NCBI GenBank assembly: GCA_037969175.1
Contig: JBBKWX010000017.1
Location: forward strand, 1 to 52,686
Direction of reading: 5' to 3'
DNA length: 52,686 nucleotides
Source of the DNA: JBBKWX01 sp037969175
GTDB lineage: Bacteria; Bacteroidota; Bacteroidia; AKYH767-A; JBBKVM01
Shown here: piece after piece, positions 1 through 7,930 of the stretch
How the letters are laid out: each line of letters starts with the position of its first letter
Position numbering within the stretch: position 1 is the stretch's first letter
Made by a program: the position numbers and the translations under genes
Notes under the pieces: generated by a model
What the model was told of the DNA's origin: nothing
Databases searched by the model: none
What the model saw: the letters and a program-made list of their open reading frames with translations, nothing else

Positions 1-2
1 AT

Positions 3-521
3 CATTTTCACAGATTGGTGAAAGCAGGAATTTCTAATCCCAAGTTGAGCAAAGAAATTGAGGTTTCGGTGAAGATAAAAATGGATATTACAGAGGAAGA
101 TCCATTCGAAATGGGAAGAAGACAACTACTAAATCTGGGACATACATTCGGACATGCATTTGAATCCTGGTCCATGGAAAATGACGCAGACCCATTATTG
201 CATGGTGAAGCTGTGCTTGCCGGTATGATCTGTTGCACATATTTGAGTACAGAAAAAGGAATGCTGGATCCGAAAGTTCAGAATACAATTCTTGATGGAT
301 TAAGCATGGATTGTGATCTCTATCTTCCACCGGCTTCTGCTGATGATGACCTCATCCAACTGATGGGTAATGATAAAAAAGCCAATGCCGGAGAAATTAC
401 TTTTGTGCTTTTGAAGAACATTGGAGAAGCTTGCTACGGGCAGGTCGCAGAGCGCAATGAAATAGTTTCAGCACTGAAAGCAACACGTGAGTTTTGCAAA
501 TCAAAATCAAGACTCGCATGA
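3..521 (+). CDS. aroB: 3-dehydroquinate synthase, C-terminal part (5' end outside window)
   Basis: Second enzyme of the shikimate pathway, converting DAHP to 3-dehydroquinate in the cytoplasm. Only the C-terminal half is present: the frame is open to the window edge, so the first visible TTG (base 15) is not the true start. The family signature LNLGHTFGHAFE is near base 135, and LHGEAVLAGM, with the second metal-binding His, is near base 198. The motif DITEEDPFEMGRR just before them fits the helical C-terminal domain. The stop TGA overlaps the ATG of aroA (ATGA), so the two pathway genes are probably translationally coupled. Identification is firm from motifs; nothing can be said about the missing N-terminal NAD-binding half. 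Confidence 0.95.
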   Translation, partial: HFHRLVKAGISNPKLSKEIEVSVKIKMDITEEDPFEMGRRQLLNLGHTFGHAFESWSMENDADPLLHGEAVLAGMICCTYLSTEKGMLDPKVQNTILDGLSMDCDLYLPPASADDDLIQLMGNDKKANAGEITFVLLKNIGEACYGQVAERNEIVSALKATREFCKSKSRLA

Positions 522-1774
522 GTCGGTTTTTACTTATAAAGCCTCCCGAAAAGATCGATGCAACACTAACATTAGGTCCTTCAAAAAGCATCGGAAATCG
601 TTTGTTTATCATCTCTGCCTTGGCAGGAAAGATCATTGCTTTACCCCAAAATTCTTCAGCAGATCTGGTCATCATGCGGCAAGCATTGCTGAATGATTCA
701 TCCGAAATTAATGTTGGAGAATCAGGTACTGCTTTGCGTTTTCTTATCGCCTATTATTCGCTGAAAGGGAAGGACGTAAGGATAGCAGGGAAGGGGCGAT
801 TGCATGAAAGAACTGTCGGTCCTCTGGTAGATGCACTACGGAGTTTAGGAGCAAAGATCAGCTATGAAAAGAAGGAAGGATTTGCTCCTGTTATGATCCA
901 TGCCTCCGGATTGAGAGGCGGAAAAGTAAAACTGGATGTGAGTAAGAGCAGTCAGTTTGTTTCTGCTTTGTTGCTAATAGCACCTTATCTCGAAAAAGGA
1001 TTGGAGATAGAACAGATAGGCGATGCGGTTTCTGTGCCCTATACCGAACTCACAATTTCGCTGATGAAAATGTGCGGGGCAAAGCTGAAGTCGGATGAAA
1101 ATATTATTACGGTTTCTTCTGGAAAATATAAAGTTCCTAAGATCGATATAGAAAGTGATTGGAGTGCGGCTGCTTTTTGGTATCAGGCCATGGCCTTGCA
1201 TCGCGATGCCCGTATTACAATCCATGGATTAGCTGAAAAAAGTTTTCAGGGAGACCAATATCTCACTGAATTATTTTCGAGAATGGGTGTAAAAAGTCAT
1301 TTTGAAAACACGATTCATAACTTGATTCTGGAAGCAGGACAAAGATCAACTGCGGATGCTACACCTCATATAGATCTCCGCAACTATCCGGACCTTGCGC
1401 CATCAGTGGTGTTGACATGTGCAGAACTTTTTAATGATATTCGGATAACCGGTTTGGAAACATTGACCACCAAAGAAAGTAATCGGATCGAAGCTTTACT
1501 GCAAGGCTTAACACAATGTGCTTACATTTTTAAAAGTGATAATAAATCATTTATCCATCTAAAAGGAAAATCAGGCACCACAAAATATTCCATGGTGATA
1601 GATAGTCATTGTGACCACCGGATAGCAATGGCTTTTGCGATGATGTCTATCGTTTTCGGAGAGATCATTATCAGTGATCCGGATTGTGTAGACAAGTCTT
1701 ATCCCGGGTTCTGGGATGATATGAAAAATGCAGGATTCCGTATTAAAGAAACTGAACTTAGAACGTCATTCTAA
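518..1774 (+). CDS. aroA: 3-phosphoshikimate 1-carboxyvinyltransferase (EPSP synthase)
   Basis: Transfers enolpyruvate from PEP to shikimate-3-phosphate; the sixth shikimate step. The protein is 418 aa, a usual length. Motifs: GPSKSIGNR at residues 20-28 (PEP/S3P-binding Lys23), ESGTALRF in the domain-1 loop, LHERTVGPLVDAL, SKSSQFVSALLL, and DHRIAMAFAM near the C-terminus. I chose ATG 518, which overlaps the aroB stop as ATGA, rather than an in-frame TTG 24 bases upstream, because the residues before Met518 do not belong to the family. The 3' end overlaps the convergent helix-hairpin-helix gene by 17 bases, so the two transcripts must be complementary there. Confidence 0.96.
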   Translation: MSRFLLIKPPEKIDATLTLGPSKSIGNRLFIISALAGKIIALPQNSSADLVIMRQALLNDSSEINVGESGTALRFLIAYYSLKGKDVRIAGKGRLHERTVGPLVDALRSLGAKISYEKKEGFAPVMIHASGLRGGKVKLDVSKSSQFVSALLLIAPYLEKGLEIEQIGDAVSVPYTELTISLMKMCGAKLKSDENIITVSSGKYKVPKIDIESDWSAAAFWYQAMALHRDARITIHGLAEKSFQGDQYLTELFSRMGVKSHFENTIHNLILEAGQRSTADATPHIDLRNYPDLAPSVVLTCAELFNDIRITGLETLTTKESNRIEALLQGLTQCAYIFKSDNKSFIHLKGKSGTTKYSMVIDSHCDHRIAMAFAMMSIVFGEIIISDPDCVDKSYPGFWDDMKNAGFRIKETELRTSF

Positions 1775-3839
1775 GCTGAGCCTTGATCTCTGATTTATTT
1801 CTTCCCTGAATTTCATCCAATGAAGAACCTACGATAGTTCTATTACTGTAATACGTTCTGGAATATCTCAACCATACATCAACACCACGTTTGATATGAT
1901 ATTTTGTGGTGATATAGAAACGTGATCCTTTGTAGTAATAAGCAGGAATAGAGAAGGCATACAGCACATCATTTTCGTAGGAATAGATCCTGCTATCATA
2001 GGTATCTGTATCAAACAGCGCATAACGCAAAGACCAGGTGAAAGGGCTTTTCAGACTATTAAAAGAAACATCCTGATAGATCACAAATCCGTTGGATGCT
2101 TTATTACCCTGCTTTTCAAAATTTGCAAATTCAACCCGGTTACGAAGTGTTATTGAATTTGAAACTTTCATGCTCATATTGACCCTGAAATTTTGAAGAT
2201 CTTTATTCACCAAAACATCAACCGGTGCAACTATACCTGTGTTGTTTTCCTGTTTATGAGTGAATTTATAACGTGCATAAAAACTAAGTTTCTTGGACGG
2301 AGTAAAATCTATCTGCGACAAATATTCATATCCTTTTGAAGGAGCATCAACCTGATATTTCAACCAGGGGAAATTGAATCTGTCGATATATGCACTTATG
2401 TTCCATTTGCGATTCATCTTTGCATTGAAACCCATATACAATCCACGTTCGTTTTGTCCTTTCGATTCAGCCACGGGATTAGCTTGCAATGCCTGATATT
2501 CTACTCCATAATCACGGTGCAGTATGGCTAATGAAAGTCTTGGATCCAGACTGACCATCATTCCATTTACAGTAGCATATCCGCCATTTCCGGAATATGC
2601 AGTTTCACCGAAGAAGCTAAAGTTTCTGAAACGATATGAATAATGTAAGCCGTAGTTATCAAGTTCTTTGGCTTGAAAATCAAATTTATTATAGAGATAA
2701 AAAGTCTTTTTAAGTGGAACAGCAAACTCTGTATGCATTGCTGTAAATCCGATGTCAAATGATTTTTTTCTATATCCTAAATGCGTACCATATAGTGTTT
2801 TGTGGATCTTGTTTTTATCCAAAAGTTCGGCCGTAGTTCTGTGGTAGCCGGTTTCCTGAAAAGAAGAAAATGCTTCTAACTGATCTAAACTATCCAGTGC
2901 TGAAATATTTCCATCGATCTTATGCGATGAATAAAAAACATCTGCGGTAAAATTTTTCTTTCCCAAAGAAATAGCTCCGCCACGAAGAAATAAATTTTCG
3001 TTTACAGAAGTATAAGGTTTAATTCCCTGACCATTTTTGCGGATACTCGCTACATCATTTGATTTCCCAAAAGCCAATCCTGACCAGACTGTAAGCCCCT
3101 GGCCGTACTCCACCTGATAGTCGCCGATCGCTATTGCACGGATCAATTTTTTGCCTTTATAGAAAAGATGAGCTGAGTAGAAATCAAAACCGCTATAAGG
3201 TTCATACCAATTCTTAACTTCATTACTTCCTTTAAACAATTCTTCCCCTGCATCTTTTTCAGTTACAAATCCCCAACTCAATTTATTACTGAATTGATAT
3301 CTGTATTTGAAATATAATTTATCAGGACTTCCCAGATATCGGGTATCTGTGGGATTCGTAGGTTCAGTAAATCCTTTCTGAGTTTCTATGGTTCGCTGAT
3401 AACGTATCAACATTGTATGTTTACCGGAAGAGATCATGGCGCGGATTGAAGAAGAACCGGCATCACCATCTCCGGCCTTTATGTATGGAAGTATGCGATA
3501 GATAAAAGGAAGATCAAACCGGGGAACAACTTGTAGTTCCTCATAACGCATCAGCTTACCAAATCTCGCAATGTGAGCTGCGAGTGCATTCGCCTGAAAC
3601 TCATCCATCAATCCTGAACGTACCCATTCTTCTACATCAACTCTGTTAAGGTCTATCGGGTTTTGCAAATACTGACTTAAACTTTCGAGTAAGGTTGAAT
3701 AATCCAATTCATCATCAACACCCGATCCAATGTTTTCAAGTTTTTGTTCCAAACCCGAATTCTCCGGCAATGTAGGATCTTGCGCCATGGATAAGATGGG
3801 CATAGAAAAAAGGAAGAGCAAAAAGTAGATCTGCTTCAT
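1758..3839 (-). CDS. Helix-hairpin-helix / outer-membrane beta-barrel protein
   Basis: 693 aa with a signal peptide (MKQIYFLLFLFSMPILSMAQ). Residues about 60-125 hold ComEA-like helix-hairpin-helix units (PIDLNRVDVEEW, then ANALAAHIARFGKLMRYEELQVV). The rest is rich in alternating aromatic/polar strands such as LYFKYRYQFSNKLSWGF and ends in ...EIKAQLRMTF, with the terminal Phe typical of outer-membrane barrels. An in-frame ATG 60 bases upstream would put a charged extension before the signal peptide and overlap the upstream gene, so ATG 3839 is preferred. It lies 4 bases after the PorV/PorQ-like gene, so the two are probably co-transcribed. The function of this Bacteroidota family is not known to me; the HhH may bind peptide or protein rather than DNA in the periplasm (inference). 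Confidence 0.8.
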   Translation of the reverse strand: MKQIYFLLFLFSMPILSMAQDPTLPENSGLEQKLENIGSGVDDELDYSTLLESLSQYLQNPIDLNRVDVEEWVRSGLMDEFQANALAAHIARFGKLMRYEELQVVPRFDLPFIYRILPYIKAGDGDAGSSSIRAMISSGKHTMLIRYQRTIETQKGFTEPTNPTDTRYLGSPDKLYFKYRYQFSNKLSWGFVTEKDAGEELFKGSNEVKNWYEPYSGFDFYSAHLFYKGKKLIRAIAIGDYQVEYGQGLTVWSGLAFGKSNDVASIRKNGQGIKPYTSVNENLFLRGGAISLGKKNFTADVFYSSHKIDGNISALDSLDQLEAFSSFQETGYHRTTAELLDKNKIHKTLYGTHLGYRKKSFDIGFTAMHTEFAVPLKKTFYLYNKFDFQAKELDNYGLHYSYRFRNFSFFGETAYSGNGGYATVNGMMVSLDPRLSLAILHRDYGVEYQALQANPVAESKGQNERGLYMGFNAKMNRKWNISAYIDRFNFPWLKYQVDAPSKGYEYLSQIDFTPSKKLSFYARYKFTHKQENNTGIVAPVDVLVNKDLQNFRVNMSMKVSNSITLRNRVEFANFEKQGNKASNGFVIYQDVSFNSLKSPFTWSLRYALFDTDTYDSRIYSYENDVLYAFSIPAYYYKGSRFYITTKYHIKRGVDVWLRYSRTYYSNRTIVGSSLDEIQGRNKSEIKAQLRMTF

Positions 3840-3843
3840 ACTT

Positions 3844-4668
3844 TTATTTCTCTTTAATATATTGAAGATCTGCTTGCGGAGAATAGCCCAGACTTTCATG
3901 ATAAGAAGCTGAAAGATTTATTCTCATTACACCTAATTGAAGTCCTACACCAAAAGAACTTTCTACAGGACGGGTACTGATACCGCCTCTCAGATAGACT
4001 TCAGGAATGACGCGATATTCAATTCCTGCTCTGAATGTAGCAGGGTAGTCAATATTTTTTTCGGTTTCGATAGCTAATATTACTTTTTCATTGAAAGTAT
4101 ATCCCAGACCCAGTTTCATGGTTGTTGGGATCTTTTCATCATTATAATCGGCAAGCTTAGCACCTGTTGGGTTGAATACATGTGCACCCAGAATTAAATT
4201 CTCAAATAACTTAACACGTACACCGGCCTCAACAGCAATAGCACCTTTACTGCCGTATCCTTCTGAAATTCGGGTGTTCAGATAATCCAGCTGTATGCCT
4301 CCGGAGAAAGACTCCGTGAATTTTCTTGCATAAGCTAAACCTAGTTTACTGTCCTTATAGGATTCAAACCCGAACATCGAATAGCTGAGAGCGAGCGTGC
4401 CACCGCTTTTCAAGGGCAATGCAGCTCCAAAAGCGCTCAAGCCCAGCTCAGGCAGCATGAATTTATTTTCATAATAAATGCCGGCAGAAAGACTTTCCAG
4501 ATGAGCCAGACCCGCTTGATTATTTTGAACCGACCAGATATCAAACAAAGTGACGGAAGCATTTCCCATTCCGGTCGAACGGGCTCCCAATGGGATATTG
4601 TCATTAGCAGCCTGAGAACCAAAGCTCAGGAAGATCAATATAATACTTAACTGAATGCTATATTTCAT
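3844..4668 (-). CDS. PorV/PorQ-like outer-membrane protein
   Basis: 274 aa with a signal peptide ending near SFGSQA. The mature N-terminus, LGARSTGMGNASVTLFDIWSV, followed by QNNQAGLA, is the hallmark of the PorV/PorQ branch of FadL-type barrels used by T9SS. The remainder is a series of short amphipathic strands (GGTLALSYSMFGFES, LGLGYTFNEKVILAIE, VYLRGGISTRP, FGVGLQLGVMRINLSASYH). PorV/PorQ proteins shuttle or anchor T9SS cargo at the cell surface; whether this paralogue does so is inference. It is the first gene of a two-gene minus-strand unit with the HhH barrel protein and is divergent from hpt, with an inverted repeat between them. Confidence 0.75.
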   Translation of the reverse strand: MKYSIQLSIILIFLSFGSQAANDNIPLGARSTGMGNASVTLFDIWSVQNNQAGLAHLESLSAGIYYENKFMLPELGLSAFGAALPLKSGGTLALSYSMFGFESYKDSKLGLAYARKFTESFSGGIQLDYLNTRISEGYGSKGAIAVEAGVRVKLFENLILGAHVFNPTGAKLADYNDEKIPTTMKLGLGYTFNEKVILAIETEKNIDYPATFRAGIEYRVIPEVYLRGGISTRPVESSFGVGLQLGVMRINLSASYHESLGYSPQADLQYIKEK

Positions 4669-4719
4669 AGGTAATAGCTCTTAGAGGCGGCAAGATACCT
4701 AAAAATGTAATGTGCATTT

Positions 4720-4753
4720 ATGCTGCTTATATAAGCCTTAATAGAAGCAGCAT
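4720..4753. repeat. Inverted repeat between divergent PorV/Q-like gene and hpt
   Basis: Perfect 9-base arms ATGCTGCTT (4720-4728) and AAGCAGCAT (4745-4753) separated by 16 bases. It sits upstream of the hpt -7 box at 4776 and between two divergent starts, so it could be an operator for either gene or a hairpin in a leader. No U-tract follows. Confidence 0.45.
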
Positions 4754-4775
4754 TAGCCCGATTTGAATAATTTAC

Positions 4776-4783
4776 TACCTTTG
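4776..4783 (+). promoter_or_regulatory. -7 promoter box of hpt operon
   Basis: TACCTTTG matches the Bacteroidota -7 consensus TAnnTTTG exactly. It lies 24 bases before ATG 4808, which fits a short leader, and rules out the earlier in-frame TTG at 4763 as the start. No clear -33 TTTG at ideal spacing. Confidence 0.65.
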
Positions 4784-4807
4784 CAGTCATTAAAAATTAG
4801 CTCCGAA

Positions 4808-5374
4808 ATGGGTACAACAGAAACTATGGGAAAGAGAGTTACATTGAAGGATAAGACCTTTGAAGTAAGCATTCCGGAGAGTAAAATTCTCGAACGAATA
4901 ACTGAGCTTGCTAAAGAAATGAATACGGAATTGGCTGAAGAACAGCCTCTTTTTGTGGTGGTCCTTAATGGAGCATTTCTTTTTGCAGCAGAACTGTTCA
5001 AGCGACTTGACTTCCCTTGTGAAATTGCTTTCATACGCGTAGCATCTTATGAAGGAACATCTTCAACGGGAAAGATCCGGAACTTATTAGGTTTGGATAT
5101 AAATCTGGCCGGGCGTAGTGTAGTTATAGTGGAAGATATTGTTGATAGAGGAGATACGATGATGTTCCTACTTACGGAGTTAAATAAGAAAACCCCTGAC
5201 AGAATCAGAATATGTAGTTTATTATTAAAGCCCAAGGCTTTATTACACGATATAAAATGTGATTATGTAGGTTTTGAAGTGCCAAACGATTTCCTTGTAG
5301 GTTATGGATTGGATTACGATGAACTGGGGCGTAATTTGAATGATATTTACACATTAGTGCCTGAAAAGAATTGA
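4808..5374 (+). CDS. hpt: Hypoxanthine phosphoribosyltransferase
   Basis: 188 aa purine-salvage enzyme making IMP/GMP from hypoxanthine/guanine and PRPP. The PRPP-binding motif reads VVIVEDIVDRGDTM, in place of the common DDIVDTG; FVVVLNGAFLFAAELFKRL is the first family motif, and KCDYVGFEVPNDFLVGYGLDYDE is the base-binding C-terminal loop with its aromatic and acidic residues. The start at 4808 is chosen because the promoter box lies between this ATG and the upstream TTG; ATG 4826 is also possible. First gene of a tightly packed plus-strand series (adk 9 bases downstream). Confidence 0.93.
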   Translation: MGTTETMGKRVTLKDKTFEVSIPESKILERITELAKEMNTELAEEQPLFVVVLNGAFLFAAELFKRLDFPCEIAFIRVASYEGTSSTGKIRNLLGLDINLAGRSVVIVEDIVDRGDTMMFLLTELNKKTPDRIRICSLLLKPKALLHDIKCDYVGFEVPNDFLVGYGLDYDELGRNLNDIYTLVPEKN

Positions 5375-5383
5375 CCAACAGAC

Positions 5384-5962
5384 ATGCTTAATTTAGTTTT
5401 GTTCGGCCCACCTGGAGCCGGTAAAGGAACCCAGGCAGAAAGCCTCATCTCAACTTACGATCTTATCCATCTCAGCACAGGAGATCTTCTGCGCACAGAG
5501 ATCGGAAATCAGACGGAGCTTGGCATGGAAGCCAAGAAGTTGATGGATCAGGGACTACTGGTACCGGATGAAGTTGTGATTGGAATGATCAGATCCAAAC
5601 TTGTGAATAATCCGGATGCAAAAGGATTTATTTTTGATGGTTTTCCAAGAACGATTGCGCAAGCGGAAGCTCTGGATAAGCTATTGAACGAACGTGGTAC
5701 TTCCATAAAGAGTATGCTTTCATTGCAAGTTGGCGAAGAGGAATTGGTTACACGCTTGTTGAACAGGGGTAAAGATTCAGGCAGACCTGATGACAAGAAC
5801 GAAGAAGTGATCCGTCACCGTATTCATGTATATGAATCCAATACAGCTCCATTGAAAGATTATTACAAGGCTCAGAATAAGCTTAGTTCTATCGCCGGAG
5901 TTGGAGAAATAAACGATATCACAAAAGCACTTTGTGATGCCATTGATAAAGTAAACTCCTGA
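5384..5962 (+). CDS. adk: Adenylate kinase
   Basis: 192 aa; interconverts ATP + AMP and 2 ADP. The Walker A loop GPPGAGKGTQ is at residues 8-17, STGDLLR follows as the AMP-site motif, and FIFDGFPRT gives the conserved Asp-Gly-Phe-Pro-Arg. The LID is the short form (RGKDSGRPDDK, no zinc cysteines), which explains the length compared with the 214-217 aa zinc or long-LID enzymes. Sits between hpt and obg in one operon, consistent with nucleotide metabolism. Confidence 0.96.
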   Translation: MLNLVLFGPPGAGKGTQAESLISTYDLIHLSTGDLLRTEIGNQTELGMEAKKLMDQGLLVPDEVVIGMIRSKLVNNPDAKGFIFDGFPRTIAQAEALDKLLNERGTSIKSMLSLQVGEEELVTRLLNRGKDSGRPDDKNEEVIRHRIHVYESNTAPLKDYYKAQNKLSSIAGVGEINDITKALCDAIDKVNS

Positions 5963-5974
5963 TAAGGGAAAAGT

Positions 5975-6967
5975 ATGTCAGGGACAAATTTTGTAGATTA
6001 CGTAAAGATCTGTTGCAGATCCGGAGCAGGTGGCCCCGGATCAACACATTTCCATAGGGATAAACTTACTTCAAAGGGTGGCCCCGATGGAGGTAATGGT
6101 GGTAGAGGCGGTCATATCATAGTTCGGGGTAACAAACAATTATGGACCCTGCTCCATTTGAAATACAGAAAACATGTAATTGCTGAGCCCGGAGTATGTG
6201 GTTCTGGTTCCGGAAAAACCGGAGCCGAAGGCAAGGATGAATATATTGAAGTTCCTATCGGAACCATTGCCAGAGATGCTGAGACAAATGAAGTTCTTTT
6301 TGAGATCAGCGAAGAAGGTCAGGAAGAAATAATTCTCAAAGGTGGAAGAGGAGGAAAGGGCAATTCTTTTTTTAAGTCTGCTACTATGCGGGCTCCAAGA
6401 TTTGCTCAGCCCGGCGAACCGGGTCAGGAAGTTTGGAATATTCTTGAACTGAAGATCCTTGCGGATGTTGGTTTGGTTGGTTTTCCAAATGCAGGAAAAT
6501 CTACATTGTTAAGTGTTGTTTCTGCTGCTAAGCCGGAGATCGCGGATTATGCTTTTACTACTTTGGTTCCTAATTTAGGGATCGTAAGTTATAGAGGAGA
6601 TCAATCATTTGTCATGGCTGATATTCCCGGTATCATTGAAGGTGCACACACCGGCAAAGGGCTTGGTATCCGCTTCCTGCGTCATATAGAACGCAATTCT
6701 TTATTGCTATTTATGATTGCTGTTGATTCAAAAGATATTGCAGAAGAGTACGCTGTTTTATTAAATGAATTGAAGCAATTTAATCCTGAATTATTGGATA
6801 AGCAACGGCTTCTGGCTATCACCAAAACGGATATGCTGGATGAAGAATTATTATCAGAAATAAAAAAGGATCTCCCTAAAGATATCCCACATGTCTTTAT
6901 TTCTTCTGTTGCCAACAAAGGCATAGATCAACTTAAAGATATGATCTGGAAAGAACTTAATTCCTAA
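5975..6967 (+). CDS. obgE: Obg family GTPase
   Basis: 330 aa ribosome-associated essential GTPase. N-terminal glycine-rich Obg domain (residues 1-158, e.g. GGPDGGNGGRGG and LKGGRGGKGN), then the G domain with Walker A GFPNAGKST (169-177), switch II DIPGIIEGAHTGKGLG, and a G4 motif written TKTD instead of NKxD. There is no C-terminal OCT extension, so it is a short Obg form. The start ATG is 12 bases after adk. Roles of the family: 50S assembly and stress response. Confidence 0.96.
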   Translation: MSGTNFVDYVKICCRSGAGGPGSTHFHRDKLTSKGGPDGGNGGRGGHIIVRGNKQLWTLLHLKYRKHVIAEPGVCGSGSGKTGAEGKDEYIEVPIGTIARDAETNEVLFEISEEGQEEIILKGGRGGKGNSFFKSATMRAPRFAQPGEPGQEVWNILELKILADVGLVGFPNAGKSTLLSVVSAAKPEIADYAFTTLVPNLGIVSYRGDQSFVMADIPGIIEGAHTGKGLGIRFLRHIERNSLLLFMIAVDSKDIAEEYAVLLNELKQFNPELLDKQRLLAITKTDMLDEELLSEIKKDLPKDIPHVFISSVANKGIDQLKDMIWKELNS

Positions 6968-6969
6968 AC

Positions 6970-7548
6970 ATGATTGAGTCCTTGCTGAACATTGATAAAG
7001 AAGTATTGTTGCTTATCAATGGCTTTCATGCACCATGGGCTGATACGCTAATGAGCGTTGTAAGTGAAAAGTTTTCATGGATCCCGCTTTATATTTTTCT
7101 TGCTTTTATTTTGATCAAAACTTTAGGTGATAAAGGCTGGTATCTGATCGTTGTTTCCGCATTATTAATTGTTGCAAGTGATCAGATAAGCTCCGGATTT
7201 TTCAAGCCTTTCTTTGAACGTTTGCGACCCTGTCATCAGCCGGGATTGATGGAGTATGTTCGGATTCTGGATGGTCACTGCGGCGGGAAATTTGGTTTCA
7301 TTTCCTCGCATGCTACCAACACTGCAGGACTGGCAACACTCTTAATACTTGCATTAAGACCTTTCAATAAATGGATCATTCCGGTAATGATCTTTTTTAC
7401 ATTGATCAATTCATACAGCAGAGTTTATCTTGGTGTACATTATCCATCAGATGTAATTTCAGGAATGCTTTTAGGGGTTATACTCGGTTTTCTTTTTCAT
7501 TATTTTTGGAAATTACTTTCTATTCGTCTGATCAATACACAACAATGA
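6970..7548 (+). CDS. PAP2-family membrane phosphatase
   Basis: 192 aa with about five membrane segments. It has the three-part acid phosphatase signature: KPFFERLRP (residues 79-87, KxxxxxxRP), SSHATN (112-117, in the place of PSGH) and SRVYLGVHYPSD (SRxxxxxHxxxD). Such enzymes dephosphorylate lipid phosphates (undecaprenyl pyrophosphate, phosphatidate or PGP) on the periplasmic side; the substrate cannot be told here. It starts 2 bases after obg and its stop overlaps crcB as ATGA, so it is within the operon. Confidence 0.9.
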   Translation: MIESLLNIDKEVLLLINGFHAPWADTLMSVVSEKFSWIPLYIFLAFILIKTLGDKGWYLIVVSALLIVASDQISSGFFKPFFERLRPCHQPGLMEYVRILDGHCGGKFGFISSHATNTAGLATLLILALRPFNKWIIPVMIFFTLINSYSRVYLGVHYPSDVISGMLLGVILGFLFHYFWKLLSIRLINTQQ

Positions 7549-7928
7549 ATACGATCTCAGCATATCTTGCAGTGTTTGTTGGCGGAGGATTAGGAAGCTT
7601 GTTGCGCTATATTATTTCGATCGGTGGTAGTAGATATTTTACATCTGATTATCCCTGGGGTACGTTTATTTCAAATACATTAGCTACACTTGTTCTTGCA
7701 ATTTTACTGATTGCCGGAGGATCAATATTTATAAAAAATGATACCTGGAGATTATTTGCTGTGGTAGGCTTTTGTGGCGGATTCAGCACATTTTCAACAT
7801 TTAGTTTTGAGACTTTTGAGTTGTTCAGAACAGGGAATTATTTCATAGCAATTTTGAATATAGTTTTAAGTATTTCGGTTTGTTTATTTTTAGTTTGGAT
7901 GATGATGCAAACTGTAAAATCACATTAA
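7545..7928 (+). CDS. crcB: Fluoride ion channel CrcB/Fluc
   Basis: 127 aa, four membrane segments. The signature GFCGGFSTFSTFSFE is complete and includes the phenylalanine box and TMH3-break region. The N-terminal VGGGLGSLLRYI is also typical. ATG 7545 is chosen because it overlaps the upstream stop (ATGA) and gives the standard Fluc length; an in-frame ATG far upstream (7371) would fuse an unrelated antisense-like peptide. There is no room for a fluoride riboswitch, so expression probably follows the operon. Confidence 0.95.
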   Translation: MNTISAYLAVFVGGGLGSLLRYIISIGGSRYFTSDYPWGTFISNTLATLVLAILLIAGGSIFIKNDTWRLFAVVGFCGGFSTFSTFSFETFELFRTGNYFIAILNIVLSISVCLFLVWMMMQTVKSH

Positions 7929-7930
7929 TT

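Noticed and set aside
4763..4807. Upstream in-frame TTG start for hpt
   Set aside because: The exact -7 box (4776-4783) lies within this stretch, so it is promoter and not coding; the start at 4808 gives the normal N-terminus.
7371..7544. Longer crcB reading frame
   Set aside because: The extra N-terminal residues lie fully inside the PAP2 gene in another frame and do not look like Fluc; ATGA overlap at 7545 is the natural start.
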